Source of the DNA: CAG-273 sp963929915
GTDB lineage: Bacteria; Bacillota; Clostridia; TANB77; CAG-508
DNA: 64,000 bases
Assembly: GCA_963929915.1 (NCBI GenBank)
Contig: CAWVJY010000008.1
Location: forward strand, 232,645 to 296,644
Direction of reading: 5' to 3'
In this document: piece by piece, positions 36,760-45,152 of the stretch
Position numbering within the stretch: position 1 is the first letter of the stretch
Layout: the number at the start of each line of letters is the position of its first letter
The notes under the pieces: generated by a model
Seen by the model: only the letters and a program-made list of their open reading frames with translations
Databases searched by the model: none
Told to the model about the DNA's origin: nothing
Translations under genes and position numbers: made by a program

Positions 36760-36967
36760 AATTAAAAAATAATAAAAATTTAAAGATTTAAAAATAAAAA
36801 TTAAAGAATTAAAACAAAGAATAGCAGAAGGAAATAAAATAGAACAGAACAGAACAGGATAAAATAAGACAGAATAGAATAGAACAGAAGAAACAGAGAT
36901 AAAAAATACAAGTTAGAATACAAAAGAAAAAATTAGCAAAACAGAAAACGAGGTGAAATTTTAAGAT
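36760..36967 (+). other. Purine-rich low-complexity intergenic tract
   Basis: Two hundred bases that are almost free of C and T on the plus strand in the second half. They are made of degenerate AAAATTAAA units, then irregular AGAACAG / AGAATAG repeats around 36840-36890. No promoter, hairpin or gene is visible. It separates the ATPase from the TadB/C-like gene, whose own GAGGTGAAA ribosome-binding site is at the right end. Confidence 0.4.
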
Positions 36968-39058
36968 ATGAGCAATGACATTTTACTATACTTATTAATG
37001 GGAGCTGGTGCCTTATTTGCTATTATTGTAGTTGCCTTCCTAATTATTAGTAAAAAAAGTAAAAATTCAGAAGTAAAACAAATTCAAAGGCTAAGAGAAG
37101 GTACCAAAGAAAAGTCTTTTTCAACAGAAGTAATGTATCAAAAATTATATGTTTTTTATCTTAAAACACCTTTTTTAAAAAGATATTTATTAAAATTAAG
37201 AAGAAGACTTTCTATTATTAACGTAGAAGACGAATACCTAACTAGAAAACAAGCTGCTAAAATTTTAACCAATACCATTTGTATTATTGTTCCACTTGCA
37301 ATTGCTATTATTGTTATTACTCATAATAATTTATTATTAATGTCTATGTTATTAATTTTTGAATTATTTATGGTAGATACTTTTATAGATGGAATGGTAG
37401 ATAAATTAGATAACAAATTATTAAGAGAACAAATAGACTTTTTCTCAGAAATTAGACATGCCTACCATGAATTTAACATGGTAGAAGAAGCAATTTACCA
37501 AGTTGCACAAGATGACGATAAGCCAGAAATGTCAAGACAAGCAGAAAAAATTTATGAAGTACTAATTTCAGATGACCCAGAATCAGAACTAGAAAAATAT
37601 TATGATATAGCACCAAACAGTTACTTAAAAGAGTTTGCAGGAATTTCTTATTTAACCAAAGAGTTTGGTGACCGTAAAATAGATAATTCATCTTTGTACT
37701 TAAAAAACCTAAACAATATTACACAAGAAATGCAACTAGAAATTTTAAAAAGAGACAAATTAGACTATACTTTCCAAAGCTTAGCAGTTATTGCTATTTT
37801 ACCAATGCTTGCTATTGAACCAATTAAAAATTGGGCAGTATCACAATTTAGTTTTACTCAAAGTTTTTACAATGGTAAAACAGGTATGATTGTCCAAATC
37901 TTACTTTTAATTACTACTTTTGTATGTTACATTTTAACAAGAAAATTAAAAGATAATGGTTCAACAGCCATGAATACCAAAAATACAGAAAATCCATGGC
38001 AAGCGAAACTTTACAAAAATCGTTTTGTAAAAATGTTTGTAGACTTATTTATGCCAAAGCCTGGTACAAAAGAATACAATCAATTAAACAAAAAAATGAA
38101 AGATGCAGCTTCAAAAGATAAAATTGAATGGCTGTATATTAATAGAATTCTTTTATGTATTGTCATTTTTGTGGTATCTGTATTCCTATTTCGCCAATTA
38201 CACCAAATAACCATTAATAATGTATATACAGACCCTACACAAGATTATGATATTATAGGGCAAATGGCAGAAAAAGATCAGCAAAATGCTATGGAATTGA
38301 CAGAGTCGGATAATCAATACATTAACTATTTTAGAGGAAACACACAAGTAACAGTAGAAGATATTGTAGATGTAATGAAACGAGGAAGGGTAAATGATGA
38401 TTACTTAGCAAGTAATGATGGTGATATTCAAACAGCAGCAGAAAGAGTTTTAGGAAAAATACAAATAGTAAATACAGAAACCATGCAATGGTTTGAAATT
38501 TTACTTGCTATGGTATTTGCTATTATTGCTTACATGGCTCCTATTTGGATGCTCAAATTCCAAACCAGAATGAGACAGCTAGAGATGGAAGACGAAGTTA
38601 TGCAATTTAATACCATTATTCTAATGCTTATGAAAATCGAAAGGGTAAATGTAGAAATCATCCTAGAATGGTTAGAAAGATATGCCAATATCTTTAAAGA
38701 ACCAATTAGCAAATGTGTAAATAATTATGAAAGTGGTGCTTGGGAATCTTTAGAGCAATTAAAAGAAGAAGTAACCTATCAACCTTTCATTCGTATTGTA
38801 GAAAGTTTGCAAGCAGCAGTAGAAAAAATTCCAATTGCAGATGCTTTTGATGAACTAGATACAGAAAGAGATTATTACCAAGAAAAGAGAAAAGAATCTA
38901 ACGAAAGATTAATCGCAAGAAAAGGAAAAATAGGAAAAGCAATAGGCTTTGCTCCAATGGTTATTCTATTTGTAGGATATTTAATTATTCCACTTGTATT
39001 TATTGGACTAACCAGTATGACAGAATCATTTAATAGTATGACATCTATGCAACCTTAA
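36968..39058 (+). CDS. TadB/TadC-like inner-membrane platform protein
   Basis: 696 residues with TM segments near 5-27, 95-135, 275-320, 395-415, 515-535 and 665-690. The positions suggest a fusion of two T2SSF-like units, TadB-like then TadC-like, in one chain. The second half shows the typical EVMQFNTIILMLMKIERVNVEIILEWLERYA helix and a C-terminal IGKAIGFAPMVILFVGYLIIPLVF. Such platform proteins couple the ATPase to pilus assembly. A GAGGTG site precedes the ATG. Confidence 0.72.
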   Translation: MSNDILLYLLMGAGALFAIIVVAFLIISKKSKNSEVKQIQRLREGTKEKSFSTEVMYQKLYVFYLKTPFLKRYLLKLRRRLSIINVEDEYLTRKQAAKILTNTICIIVPLAIAIIVITHNNLLLMSMLLIFELFMVDTFIDGMVDKLDNKLLREQIDFFSEIRHAYHEFNMVEEAIYQVAQDDDKPEMSRQAEKIYEVLISDDPESELEKYYDIAPNSYLKEFAGISYLTKEFGDRKIDNSSLYLKNLNNITQEMQLEILKRDKLDYTFQSLAVIAILPMLAIEPIKNWAVSQFSFTQSFYNGKTGMIVQILLLITTFVCYILTRKLKDNGSTAMNTKNTENPWQAKLYKNRFVKMFVDLFMPKPGTKEYNQLNKKMKDAASKDKIEWLYINRILLCIVIFVVSVFLFRQLHQITINNVYTDPTQDYDIIGQMAEKDQQNAMELTESDNQYINYFRGNTQVTVEDIVDVMKRGRVNDDYLASNDGDIQTAAERVLGKIQIVNTETMQWFEILLAMVFAIIAYMAPIWMLKFQTRMRQLEMEDEVMQFNTIILMLMKIERVNVEIILEWLERYANIFKEPISKCVNNYESGAWESLEQLKEEVTYQPFIRIVESLQAAVEKIPIADAFDELDTERDYYQEKRKESNERLIARKGKIGKAIGFAPMVILFVGYLIIPLVFIGLTSMTESFNSMTSMQP

Positions 39059-39095
39059 AAAGAAAAACATGTAAGAATAAAGGAGAAAGAGCAAA

Positions 39096-39767
39096 ATGGA
39101 AAATGCTTCAAAAGCGTTAATTATAGCAGGTTCTGTTCTACTAGCAATGTTAATTATTGGGTCTTTAGTGTTTATGTTTAACACACTTTCTGAATTAAGG
39201 CAAACAGAAGCAAATGCAGAAGATGTAGAACAACTTGCTAAATATAATAGACAAATAGAAACTTTTAATAGAAATGGTCTTTATGGAAGTGAAATAATGT
39301 CACTTGCCAATTTAATAGAAGACTACAATATCAGGCAATCAGATTTAAAAGGCTATACTGCCATAACGTTAGAGGTGTATACCACAGGTATTGCAGGCGA
39401 GGATAACCCAACAATGAAAGCACAGTATACAGGAGAAAATGGCTACATGCAGTTAATTCAAGATTTTAATAGCTTACAAAATAGTGTTGATACAAAAAAA
39501 ACAGAAACATTATATGGACAAACAATAGAAAGATTATCAGGAATGAGAACTGAACAAATAATAGAAGCTCTAAGAAATTATGGCGTAAGAGAAACACAAA
39601 TACAAACTATTATACGTGATGAAATTAATCCAACAGTTTTAGAATATACCATTCAAAAATCAGAACTAACAGAATTTAAAAACAAACAATTTGGTACACC
39701 AGAAATAGAATATGATCAATATACTGGAAGAATTATTAAAATGGTATTTAGACAAACAGGTTTATAG
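39096..39767 (+). CDS. Pilin-like protein 1, MENASKAL family (223 aa)
   Basis: Begins MENASKALIIAGSVLLAMLI, so the hydrophobic helix starts at residue 7 with no prepilin leader. The part after the helix carries the shared pattern of this locus, a YNRQIETFNRNGLYG...EIMSLANLIEDYN block, then a longer hydrophilic domain. Probably an anchored or assembled minor subunit. AAAGGAGAAA precedes the ATG. The same nine N-terminal residues occur in the genes at 39815 and 41028, so they are paralogues. Confidence 0.65.
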   Translation: MENASKALIIAGSVLLAMLIIGSLVFMFNTLSELRQTEANAEDVEQLAKYNRQIETFNRNGLYGSEIMSLANLIEDYNIRQSDLKGYTAITLEVYTTGIAGEDNPTMKAQYTGENGYMQLIQDFNSLQNSVDTKKTETLYGQTIERLSGMRTEQIIEALRNYGVRETQIQTIIRDEINPTVLEYTIQKSELTEFKNKQFGTPEIEYDQYTGRIIKMVFRQTGL

Positions 39768-39814
39768 GTTAACCTTATTCATAAAAACCTAAATTTAAAA
39801 ATAAGGAGTCATCT

Positions 39815-40374
39815 ATGGAAAATGCATCAAAAGCTTTAATAATGGCAGCATCTGTACTACTGGGAGTTATGATTCTTTCTGTTGGTGTATACTTATTTTA
39901 TGTGTATAGTGATTATAGTGCAAATGCTTATGCACAAATGGAACAAGCGCAAATTGACCAATTTAATACACAATTTTTAAAATACTATGGCACAACAGGT
40001 GTAGAAAATGATGGTGAAGAACCGCAACCAATTTTGTGTACAGCACATACTATTATTAGTTTAGCAAATTTAGCTTACCAAAATAATTTACAATATGAAG
40101 TAGATTATTTAGATGGCTATAATATAAACACTTATTATATTCAAATTGATGTAGGCAATACAAAGGCAACCAGAAATTTAGAAAAATGGAACGAAGAAAC
40201 AAAATTAATCCTTTATTCAACAAAATTCTGTACAGCAAGTAGAAACAACAAATGAAGAAGCGAGAACTTGTTACTGTTACAGAGCCAAAATACTATTATT
40301 GTGAATTAGAACCAATTGTAAGCTCTGTTACAAAAAGGGTATGCTACATGAAATTTAAGGAATATGTTCCATAA
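39815..40374 (+). CDS. Pilin-like protein 2, MENASKAL family (two probable indels)
   Basis: Begins MENASKALIMAASVLLGVMI and carries the family block QFNTQFLKYYGTTG...HTIISLANLAYQNN. The first frame ends at 40255. Two extra A, in the runs near 40225 and 40295, restore a continuous reading through NSVQQVETTNEEARTCYCYR and YYYCELEPIVSSVTKR to a stop at 40372-40374. This ending is inferred. The Cys-rich tail (CYCYR, CELEP, CYMKF) is unlike the other paralogues. AAGGAGTC precedes the ATG. Confidence 0.6.
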
Positions 40375-40463
40375 ATTGGAGCGGAAAAAAACAATAAAAA
40401 AATACAAAAAATATTTACAGAACCAAAAATTTAATGCTATAATAAAGGAAGAAAATTGCAAAC

Positions 40464-40901
40464 ATGAAAAAACAATTTTTTATTATTTTAATTATTTTAT
40501 GTATTATAGTTGCAATTATAGCTTTTAATATATATAATGGTATTCGACTAAAAAATTTAGCAGAAGATTATAATAAAACTTATGAAAGTTATTATGAACA
40601 AGAAATACTAGGAACCACTTTAATTAGTATTATTAATAAAACAATAGACCAAAACGAAAAAAATGAAATAGAAAAAGAAGAAAATGGCATTTATTATATT
40701 GATAATGGCGAAAATTCTATTCAAATACAAATCAAATTTTTAGAAAGTGATAATGTAATTAAAATGGAAGACATTGAAGAGCAAGGAACAGAAAATTTCA
40801 TCCAATTTTTTGCAACATCAACTTTTAAATGTACAAAATTAGAATACCACCAAAAAACTAATATGGTAAAAAGCTTATACTTTGAACAAATAGCATTATA
40901 A
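40464..40901 (+). CDS. Pilin-like protein 3, divergent N-terminus (145 aa)
   Basis: A short basic start (MKKQF) followed by a hydrophobic helix (FIILIILCIIVAIIAFNIYNG), then YNKTYESYYEQEILGTTLISIINKTIDQN. This matches the post-helix pattern of its neighbours (aromatic/Asn block, then a branched-chain helix ending in Asn). It therefore seems to belong to the same fold although it lacks MENASKAL. The domain is small and acidic. GGAAG precedes the ATG. Confidence 0.6.
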   Translation: MKKQFFIILIILCIIVAIIAFNIYNGIRLKNLAEDYNKTYESYYEQEILGTTLISIINKTIDQNEKNEIEKEENGIYYIDNGENSIQIQIKFLESDNVIKMEDIEEQGTENFIQFFATSTFKCTKLEYHQKTNMVKSLYFEQIAL

Positions 40902-41027
40902 ATAATATATTTTATACTATATATACTAAAAGTTTTTAATATTAATTTATATACTGATTTTAATATTAGAGAAATCTAATTTAAGATAAAAATTAAAAAA
41001 TACAAAAGTTAAAAGGAGGAATTTTTT

Positions 41028-41474
41028 ATGGAAAACGCATCAAAAGCGCTAATTATAGCAGGTGCAATTTTACTTTCAATTTTAATTATAGGGTTAGGAA
41101 TGTTTATTTACAACATGGCAATGGACGCAATGGGTAACATTAGTATTAGTTCACAAGAGGTACAAGCATATAATGCCCCTTTCCTACAATATGAAGGAAC
41201 TGCTAGTGGATCTAATGCAAGAACATTATGTAATAATATTGTACAACATAATAACACTGCACAAGATTCATCACAATTTATTACTGTAACTGGTGAAGAT
41301 GCATCACAAATTACAAGCAATGGTGCATCAGATGATGCAACAGCAGCTGAATTTAATACAGCAATTAACACTTTTAGAAATACATTAAGAGCAGGAAAAA
41401 TGTATACGATTACTTTGGGATATGATGCAAATACAGGATATGTTATAGCTGTTGGAATTACTGCACAACAATAA
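41028..41474 (+). CDS. Pilin-like protein 4, MENASKAL family (148 aa)
   Basis: Shortest and best-formed paralogue: MENASKALIIAGAILLSILI, helix to about residue 30, then EVQAYNAPFLQYEGTASG, a single Cys-containing helix (ARTLCNNIVQHNN) and a Ser/Thr/Ala-rich C-terminal domain. Its strong GGAGG site and compact size make it the most likely major subunit of the locus. That is inference. It has its own 126-base upstream gap, which lacks a clear promoter. Confidence 0.65.
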   Translation: MENASKALIIAGAILLSILIIGLGMFIYNMAMDAMGNISISSQEVQAYNAPFLQYEGTASGSNARTLCNNIVQHNNTAQDSSQFITVTGEDASQITSNGASDDATAAEFNTAINTFRNTLRAGKMYTITLGYDANTGYVIAVGITAQQ

Positions 41475-41501
41475 TTTTAATGAATTTGAGAGAGGTAGAT
41501 T

Positions 41502-42251
41502 ATGGAAAACGCAATAGATGCTTTAAAAATAGCTTTTGCAGCAATTGTATTTGTAATAGCTTTAACTGTTGCTATTACAATGTTTTCCCAATTAAACCAT
41601 GTATCTCAAATTGTTCTTGCAAGTTCAGATATTACTAACTTTTATACTTATAATGAAGTAGACTATGGAAAGCGTTATAGAATTGTAGGGTTGGAAACGA
41701 TTATTCCTACCCTTTACAAGTATTATAGGGAAAATTATACGGTTTTATTTTTAGACCAAAATGGAGACCCATTACCCTTATATGAAAGTCAAACAGATCG
41801 AGACTTATGGGGAAGTGGCATAGACCCTACTACTGGTACAAACCCAAATGTAGGAAATATCGGAAAATATTATACTACTAATGAAAATAGTTATGCTATT
41901 TATGATAATTATTCTGTATGTGCATTTGACGTGGAAGAAGAAACAATTCGCCATGAACCATGGACAGGTAATGCAAATGACTTTAAAGAAAATTTAGATG
42001 CTTTTTTAAATGGTGGCTATTTTGCTTATCCAAGTGGTGGTGTAGACCATGATGGTAACTCTGGATATAATTATAGTGATTATATATCTAATGGGTTTAT
42101 TAACCGTTATTCTAATAATAAATTTAAAGAAACTTTGGGTGAATATATTTATAATATATCTGAACAATTTGAAGATGATGAATATGACTATGATAGTAAT
42201 GAACTATTAAAACAAAGAAAGAAAAGAGTAATTGTATACCAATTACAATAA
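41502..42251 (+). CDS. Pilin-like protein 5, MENA-type start (249 aa)
   Basis: Begins MENAIDALKIAFAAIVFVIA, a diverged version of MENASKAL, then the long helix and the family pattern FYTYNEVDYGKRYRIVGLETIIPTLYKYYREN. The larger C-terminal domain is rich in Tyr, Asn and Gly. Size and position suggest a tip or adhesin-like minor subunit. GAGAGAGGT precedes the ATG. Confidence 0.62.
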   Translation: MENAIDALKIAFAAIVFVIALTVAITMFSQLNHVSQIVLASSDITNFYTYNEVDYGKRYRIVGLETIIPTLYKYYRENYTVLFLDQNGDPLPLYESQTDRDLWGSGIDPTTGTNPNVGNIGKYYTTNENSYAIYDNYSVCAFDVEEETIRHEPWTGNANDFKENLDAFLNGGYFAYPSGGVDHDGNSGYNYSDYISNGFINRYSNNKFKETLGEYIYNISEQFEDDEYDYDSNELLKQRKKRVIVYQLQ

Positions 42252-42331
42252 TAAATGCTAATATAGTTATATACTTGAAAATATAGTCAAAAAATGTTAT
42301 AATAATAGGTAGGAATAAACAAAAAACTAAG

Positions 42332-42378
42332 AAAGGAGATATGTTAAGAAATTACAAAACTTAACATAGAATAAAAAA
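42332..42378 (+). promoter_or_regulatory. Shine-Dalgarno separated from start by a hairpin (gene at 42379)
   Basis: AAAGGAG (42332-42338) is followed one base later by a perfect 9-bp stem, TATGTTAAG and CTTAACATA (42340-42368), with an 11-base loop, then 10 bases to the ATG. Linear spacing is 40 bases; with the stem folded it is 11. The same plan is seen before miaA and, with a REP-like palindrome, before radA. Confidence 0.5.
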
Positions 42379-42903
42379 ATGGGAGATAGTTTAATTACAA
42401 TTATAGCAATATTTTTAGCAGCAATTCTAATGTTTGTTTTCCCACTTATGTCATTATCAGAAAGAACAGATGATATTTCTCAATTAGCAGTGCAAACAGC
42501 AACTACAGAATTTGTAGACGATATTAGAACAACTGGAGAAATTACATTAGATGAATATGAACAATATTTACAAACAATTTCTGCTACTGGTAACTCTTTT
42601 GAAGTAGAAATGCTAGTACAACAATTAGATGAAAACCCAGGTGTAAAAGTAACACAAGCAGAAATGACAAAGATTGGTGAAAACGTATATTATAATAAAT
42701 ATACTAGCCAAGTAGAAGAAGAACTAAATAAAAGTGGCAGAATGAAATTAAAAGAAGGTGACATGGTTTCTGTAACAGTTAGAAACACAAACCAAACGAT
42801 TGCAGAAATGTTAAGAAACTTCTTTTACCAACTTACAGGAGATGAATCATCTCAAATTACAGCAAGACATGGTGGAGTTGTTACCGTAAATGGTAGCAAT
42901 TAA
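42379..42903 (+). CDS. Single-TM protein of the Tad-like locus (174 aa)
   Basis: Begins MGDSLITIIAIFLAAILMFVFP, a membrane helix with a Glu soon after (LSERTDD). The rest is a soluble alpha/beta domain ending with GGVVTVNGSN. Layout recalls TadE/TadF-type minor pilins, which have one helix and a periplasmic-type domain, but I see no firm motif. Translation start context is the hairpin described at 42332. Confidence 0.6.
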   Translation: MGDSLITIIAIFLAAILMFVFPLMSLSERTDDISQLAVQTATTEFVDDIRTTGEITLDEYEQYLQTISATGNSFEVEMLVQQLDENPGVKVTQAEMTKIGENVYYNKYTSQVEEELNKSGRMKLKEGDMVSVTVRNTNQTIAEMLRNFFYQLTGDESSQITARHGGVVTVNGSN

Positions 42904-42961
42904 CATAAAAAGAATTTATAAGAAACACTTTGGGATTTAAAAGTCCCTATAAAAAAGAAGA

Positions 42962-43003
42962 TAGGGGGTGGAATAATCCACTCCTTATTATTTGATTTTA
43001 GTC
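42962..43003 (+). terminator. Probable terminator inside the Tad-like locus
   Basis: GGGTGGA and TCCACTCC form a compact GC-rich stem around 42966-42984, followed by TTATTATTTGATTTT. It lies 60 bases after the previous stop and before the last gene of the locus. Confidence 0.6.
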
Positions 43004-43078
43004 ATTAATACCAAAGCATAAAAAGAAATTTATTTTAAGTATAGATACGCTAAATTAAGATAGGAGAGAAAAAAACAT

Positions 43079-44929
43079 ATGAAAATACAGTATATTGCAG
43101 TTATTTTTATAGTAATTATATTACCAATTTCTATGGTAATGTTCTCTTATATAGGATCACAAATGGATACCATTACTTTACAAACAGAATATAATACAAA
43201 ACTAACTAGTTCTACTTATGATGCCATTAAAGCACTGCAAATTAATACCGTAAATAACCGTTATTCCAGTATAAGTGATTCTAAAATAAGGGATATTGAA
43301 GCTGCAATAAGTACATTTTATAATTCTTTATCTAATAATGAACAACTTTCACAAGAGGAGTTAAGAGATTTTGTACCTGCATTAGTTTTTACACTTTATG
43401 ATGGCTATTATATTTATAGCAAATATGATAATGTTTATCCAACCAATAATGGACAACCTATTCTAGATGAAGAGACTTTAAAACAAAGCGATGGAAATTA
43501 TGGCTTAAAACCTTATATTTATTATTCATGTAGATATCAAGATGGTACCAGAAACTTTGTAGTAAACTATACTTTAGATAATGCTATTACCATTTATGGT
43601 ACTTTTGGTACAGAATATAAAACATTGTCAGGATATTTTATTAATCCAGATGCGGTAGAAGTAGACAGAAATTATAACTCTTCTAATCCAAAAACTTGGA
43701 TTTTAACATATAATGGTGTTGAAATAGGTCCAGAAATTTTAACAGAGCATTTACTTTTTAATAATGAAGAACAAAAAGATTATGACTACCTAGTATATGA
43801 CGGACAAAAAATTTATTATGATCCAGAGCAAGAAAACAATACACAACAGGGAAATGCACAAACCGCTTACTTTTTATACCAAGATTATTCTAGAGTATAT
43901 TTAACAGATTCCTATGCCAATAGAGAAATAATGGCATATTTAAGAGCAAGAACTGGAAATAGTGATGATAAATTTAATAATGATGGAAGACTACATAGTA
44001 CTAGCAGTTTTGAATACTATTATGAAGCAAGGCAATTTAGTCAAGAAGTCGATGACTTATTAGGAGGAATTACTCAGGCACATGCTGTAGATGAATCAGG
44101 AAATCCAATGACTACTGTAGACGAAGAAGGTAATGTAATTACCACTTTTTCTGTTAATACAGAGGACCAACCAATTTTTGAAGCTTCCAATGATAATGAC
44201 CCATTAATTTCTGGTTCTACCTTTGATGAAAATAGAATGGCAGTTATTCGTAAATCCATAGAAACCAATTTAGTTTCTGCTATTGCTAATTATAATTTAT
44301 ATACAGGAACCAATTATGAATTTAGCCTTCCTGCTTTAAGTGACGTAGAATGGGAAAAAATCACTAATAATGTTACTATGGTTTCCTTTTTACAAGGAAT
44401 TCCAATTGGCCATAAATATTATAACAATTATTGTGTAATTACCAGTGACAATAACGAAGAAGTAATTAAAAAAGAAAATATTTATATTGTAACAGAAAAC
44501 GCAAGTGGACAAAGAGAATATCATATGCCAGGTTGTACCTATTTAATGCAACCAGAGACAACTACAGGACTTAAAATTGTAGACGCTTATTCAAATTTAA
44601 GTTTTATAAGGCAAACAGTACGTATTGCAGAAGGAGATTATTGGTATTTTTATCCACAAACTAGATATACTACTAATAATGAACTTGTTACTATTACATC
44701 TTGTTACCATTGTATTGTAAATGCCGCAAATGTTTATGATGTAAACCAAATTATGGAAGGAAAAGTATATACTAAAAATGCACAATGGGAAGACGAACTA
44801 ACATATGATATCGATAAAGCAGGAACAGAACATGACAGATTAAGAGAAATTAGGAATATTTATCTTAGAGCTTTAGGACGCGAAAGATATGACTTATATC
44901 AAGTAAATATAGATGCGTTTAATACATGA
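43079..44929 (+). CDS. Large single-TM extracytoplasmic protein of the Tad-like locus (616 aa)
   Basis: An N-terminal helix (residues 5-28, YIAVIFIVIILPISMVMFSY) is followed by a large Tyr/Asn-rich domain of about 580 residues. The domain has motifs reminiscent of vWA-free pilus tip proteins but nothing I can name. A cysteine pair near residues 540-545 (ITSCYHCIVNA) and CTY near 490 may form disulphides or bind metal. AGGAGAG precedes the ATG. Last gene of the locus, before element D. It may be the surface-exposed adhesin or a TadG-like protein; both are guesses. Confidence 0.62.
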   Translation: MKIQYIAVIFIVIILPISMVMFSYIGSQMDTITLQTEYNTKLTSSTYDAIKALQINTVNNRYSSISDSKIRDIEAAISTFYNSLSNNEQLSQEELRDFVPALVFTLYDGYYIYSKYDNVYPTNNGQPILDEETLKQSDGNYGLKPYIYYSCRYQDGTRNFVVNYTLDNAITIYGTFGTEYKTLSGYFINPDAVEVDRNYNSSNPKTWILTYNGVEIGPEILTEHLLFNNEEQKDYDYLVYDGQKIYYDPEQENNTQQGNAQTAYFLYQDYSRVYLTDSYANREIMAYLRARTGNSDDKFNNDGRLHSTSSFEYYYEARQFSQEVDDLLGGITQAHAVDESGNPMTTVDEEGNVITTFSVNTEDQPIFEASNDNDPLISGSTFDENRMAVIRKSIETNLVSAIANYNLYTGTNYEFSLPALSDVEWEKITNNVTMVSFLQGIPIGHKYYNNYCVITSDNNEEVIKKENIYIVTENASGQREYHMPGCTYLMQPETTTGLKIVDAYSNLSFIRQTVRIAEGDYWYFYPQTRYTTNNELVTITSCYHCIVNAANVYDVNQIMEGKVYTKNAQWEDELTYDIDKAGTEHDRLREIRNIYLRALGRERYDLYQVNIDAFNT

Positions 44930-44946
44930 TTTCTATTATAAATAAA

Positions 44947-45094
44947 TGCGTTCTCCTCTAACTTCTATTTTTCCGTTCCATCCCTACTTCCTAACAGACT
45001 TTAAATAAAATTTTATTTTATAAAATTTTATAAAAGTCTGTAAGTCGCTGGTCCCCACAGCCTCACTACAAAATAGAAGTTAGAGGAGAACGCA
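44947..45094. repeat. Element D: 148-bp element with perfect 25-bp inverted arms
   Basis: The left arm TGCGTTCTCCTCTAACTTCT.. (44947-44971) and its exact complement (45070-45094) enclose a second, nested palindrome (ACAGACTT..AAAATTTT / AAAATTTT..AAGTCTGT) and the GC-rich AAGTCGCTGGTCCCCACAGC. Non-coding. It fills most of the gap between the Tad-like locus and spoIVB. Confidence 0.7.
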
Positions 45095-45152
45095 AAATTA
45101 AAAAAGTTTAAATTTTAAAAAAATGGTTATCCTAATAAAAAAGGAGAGCCAT

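Noticed and set aside
36760..36967. Possible CRISPR or satellite array
   Set aside because: The repeats are degenerate 7-mers without spacers. No CRISPR array is present anywhere in the window.
40055..40238. Minus-strand frames within the pilin-like cluster
   Set aside because: No ribosome-binding sites and complementary to strongly coding sequence.
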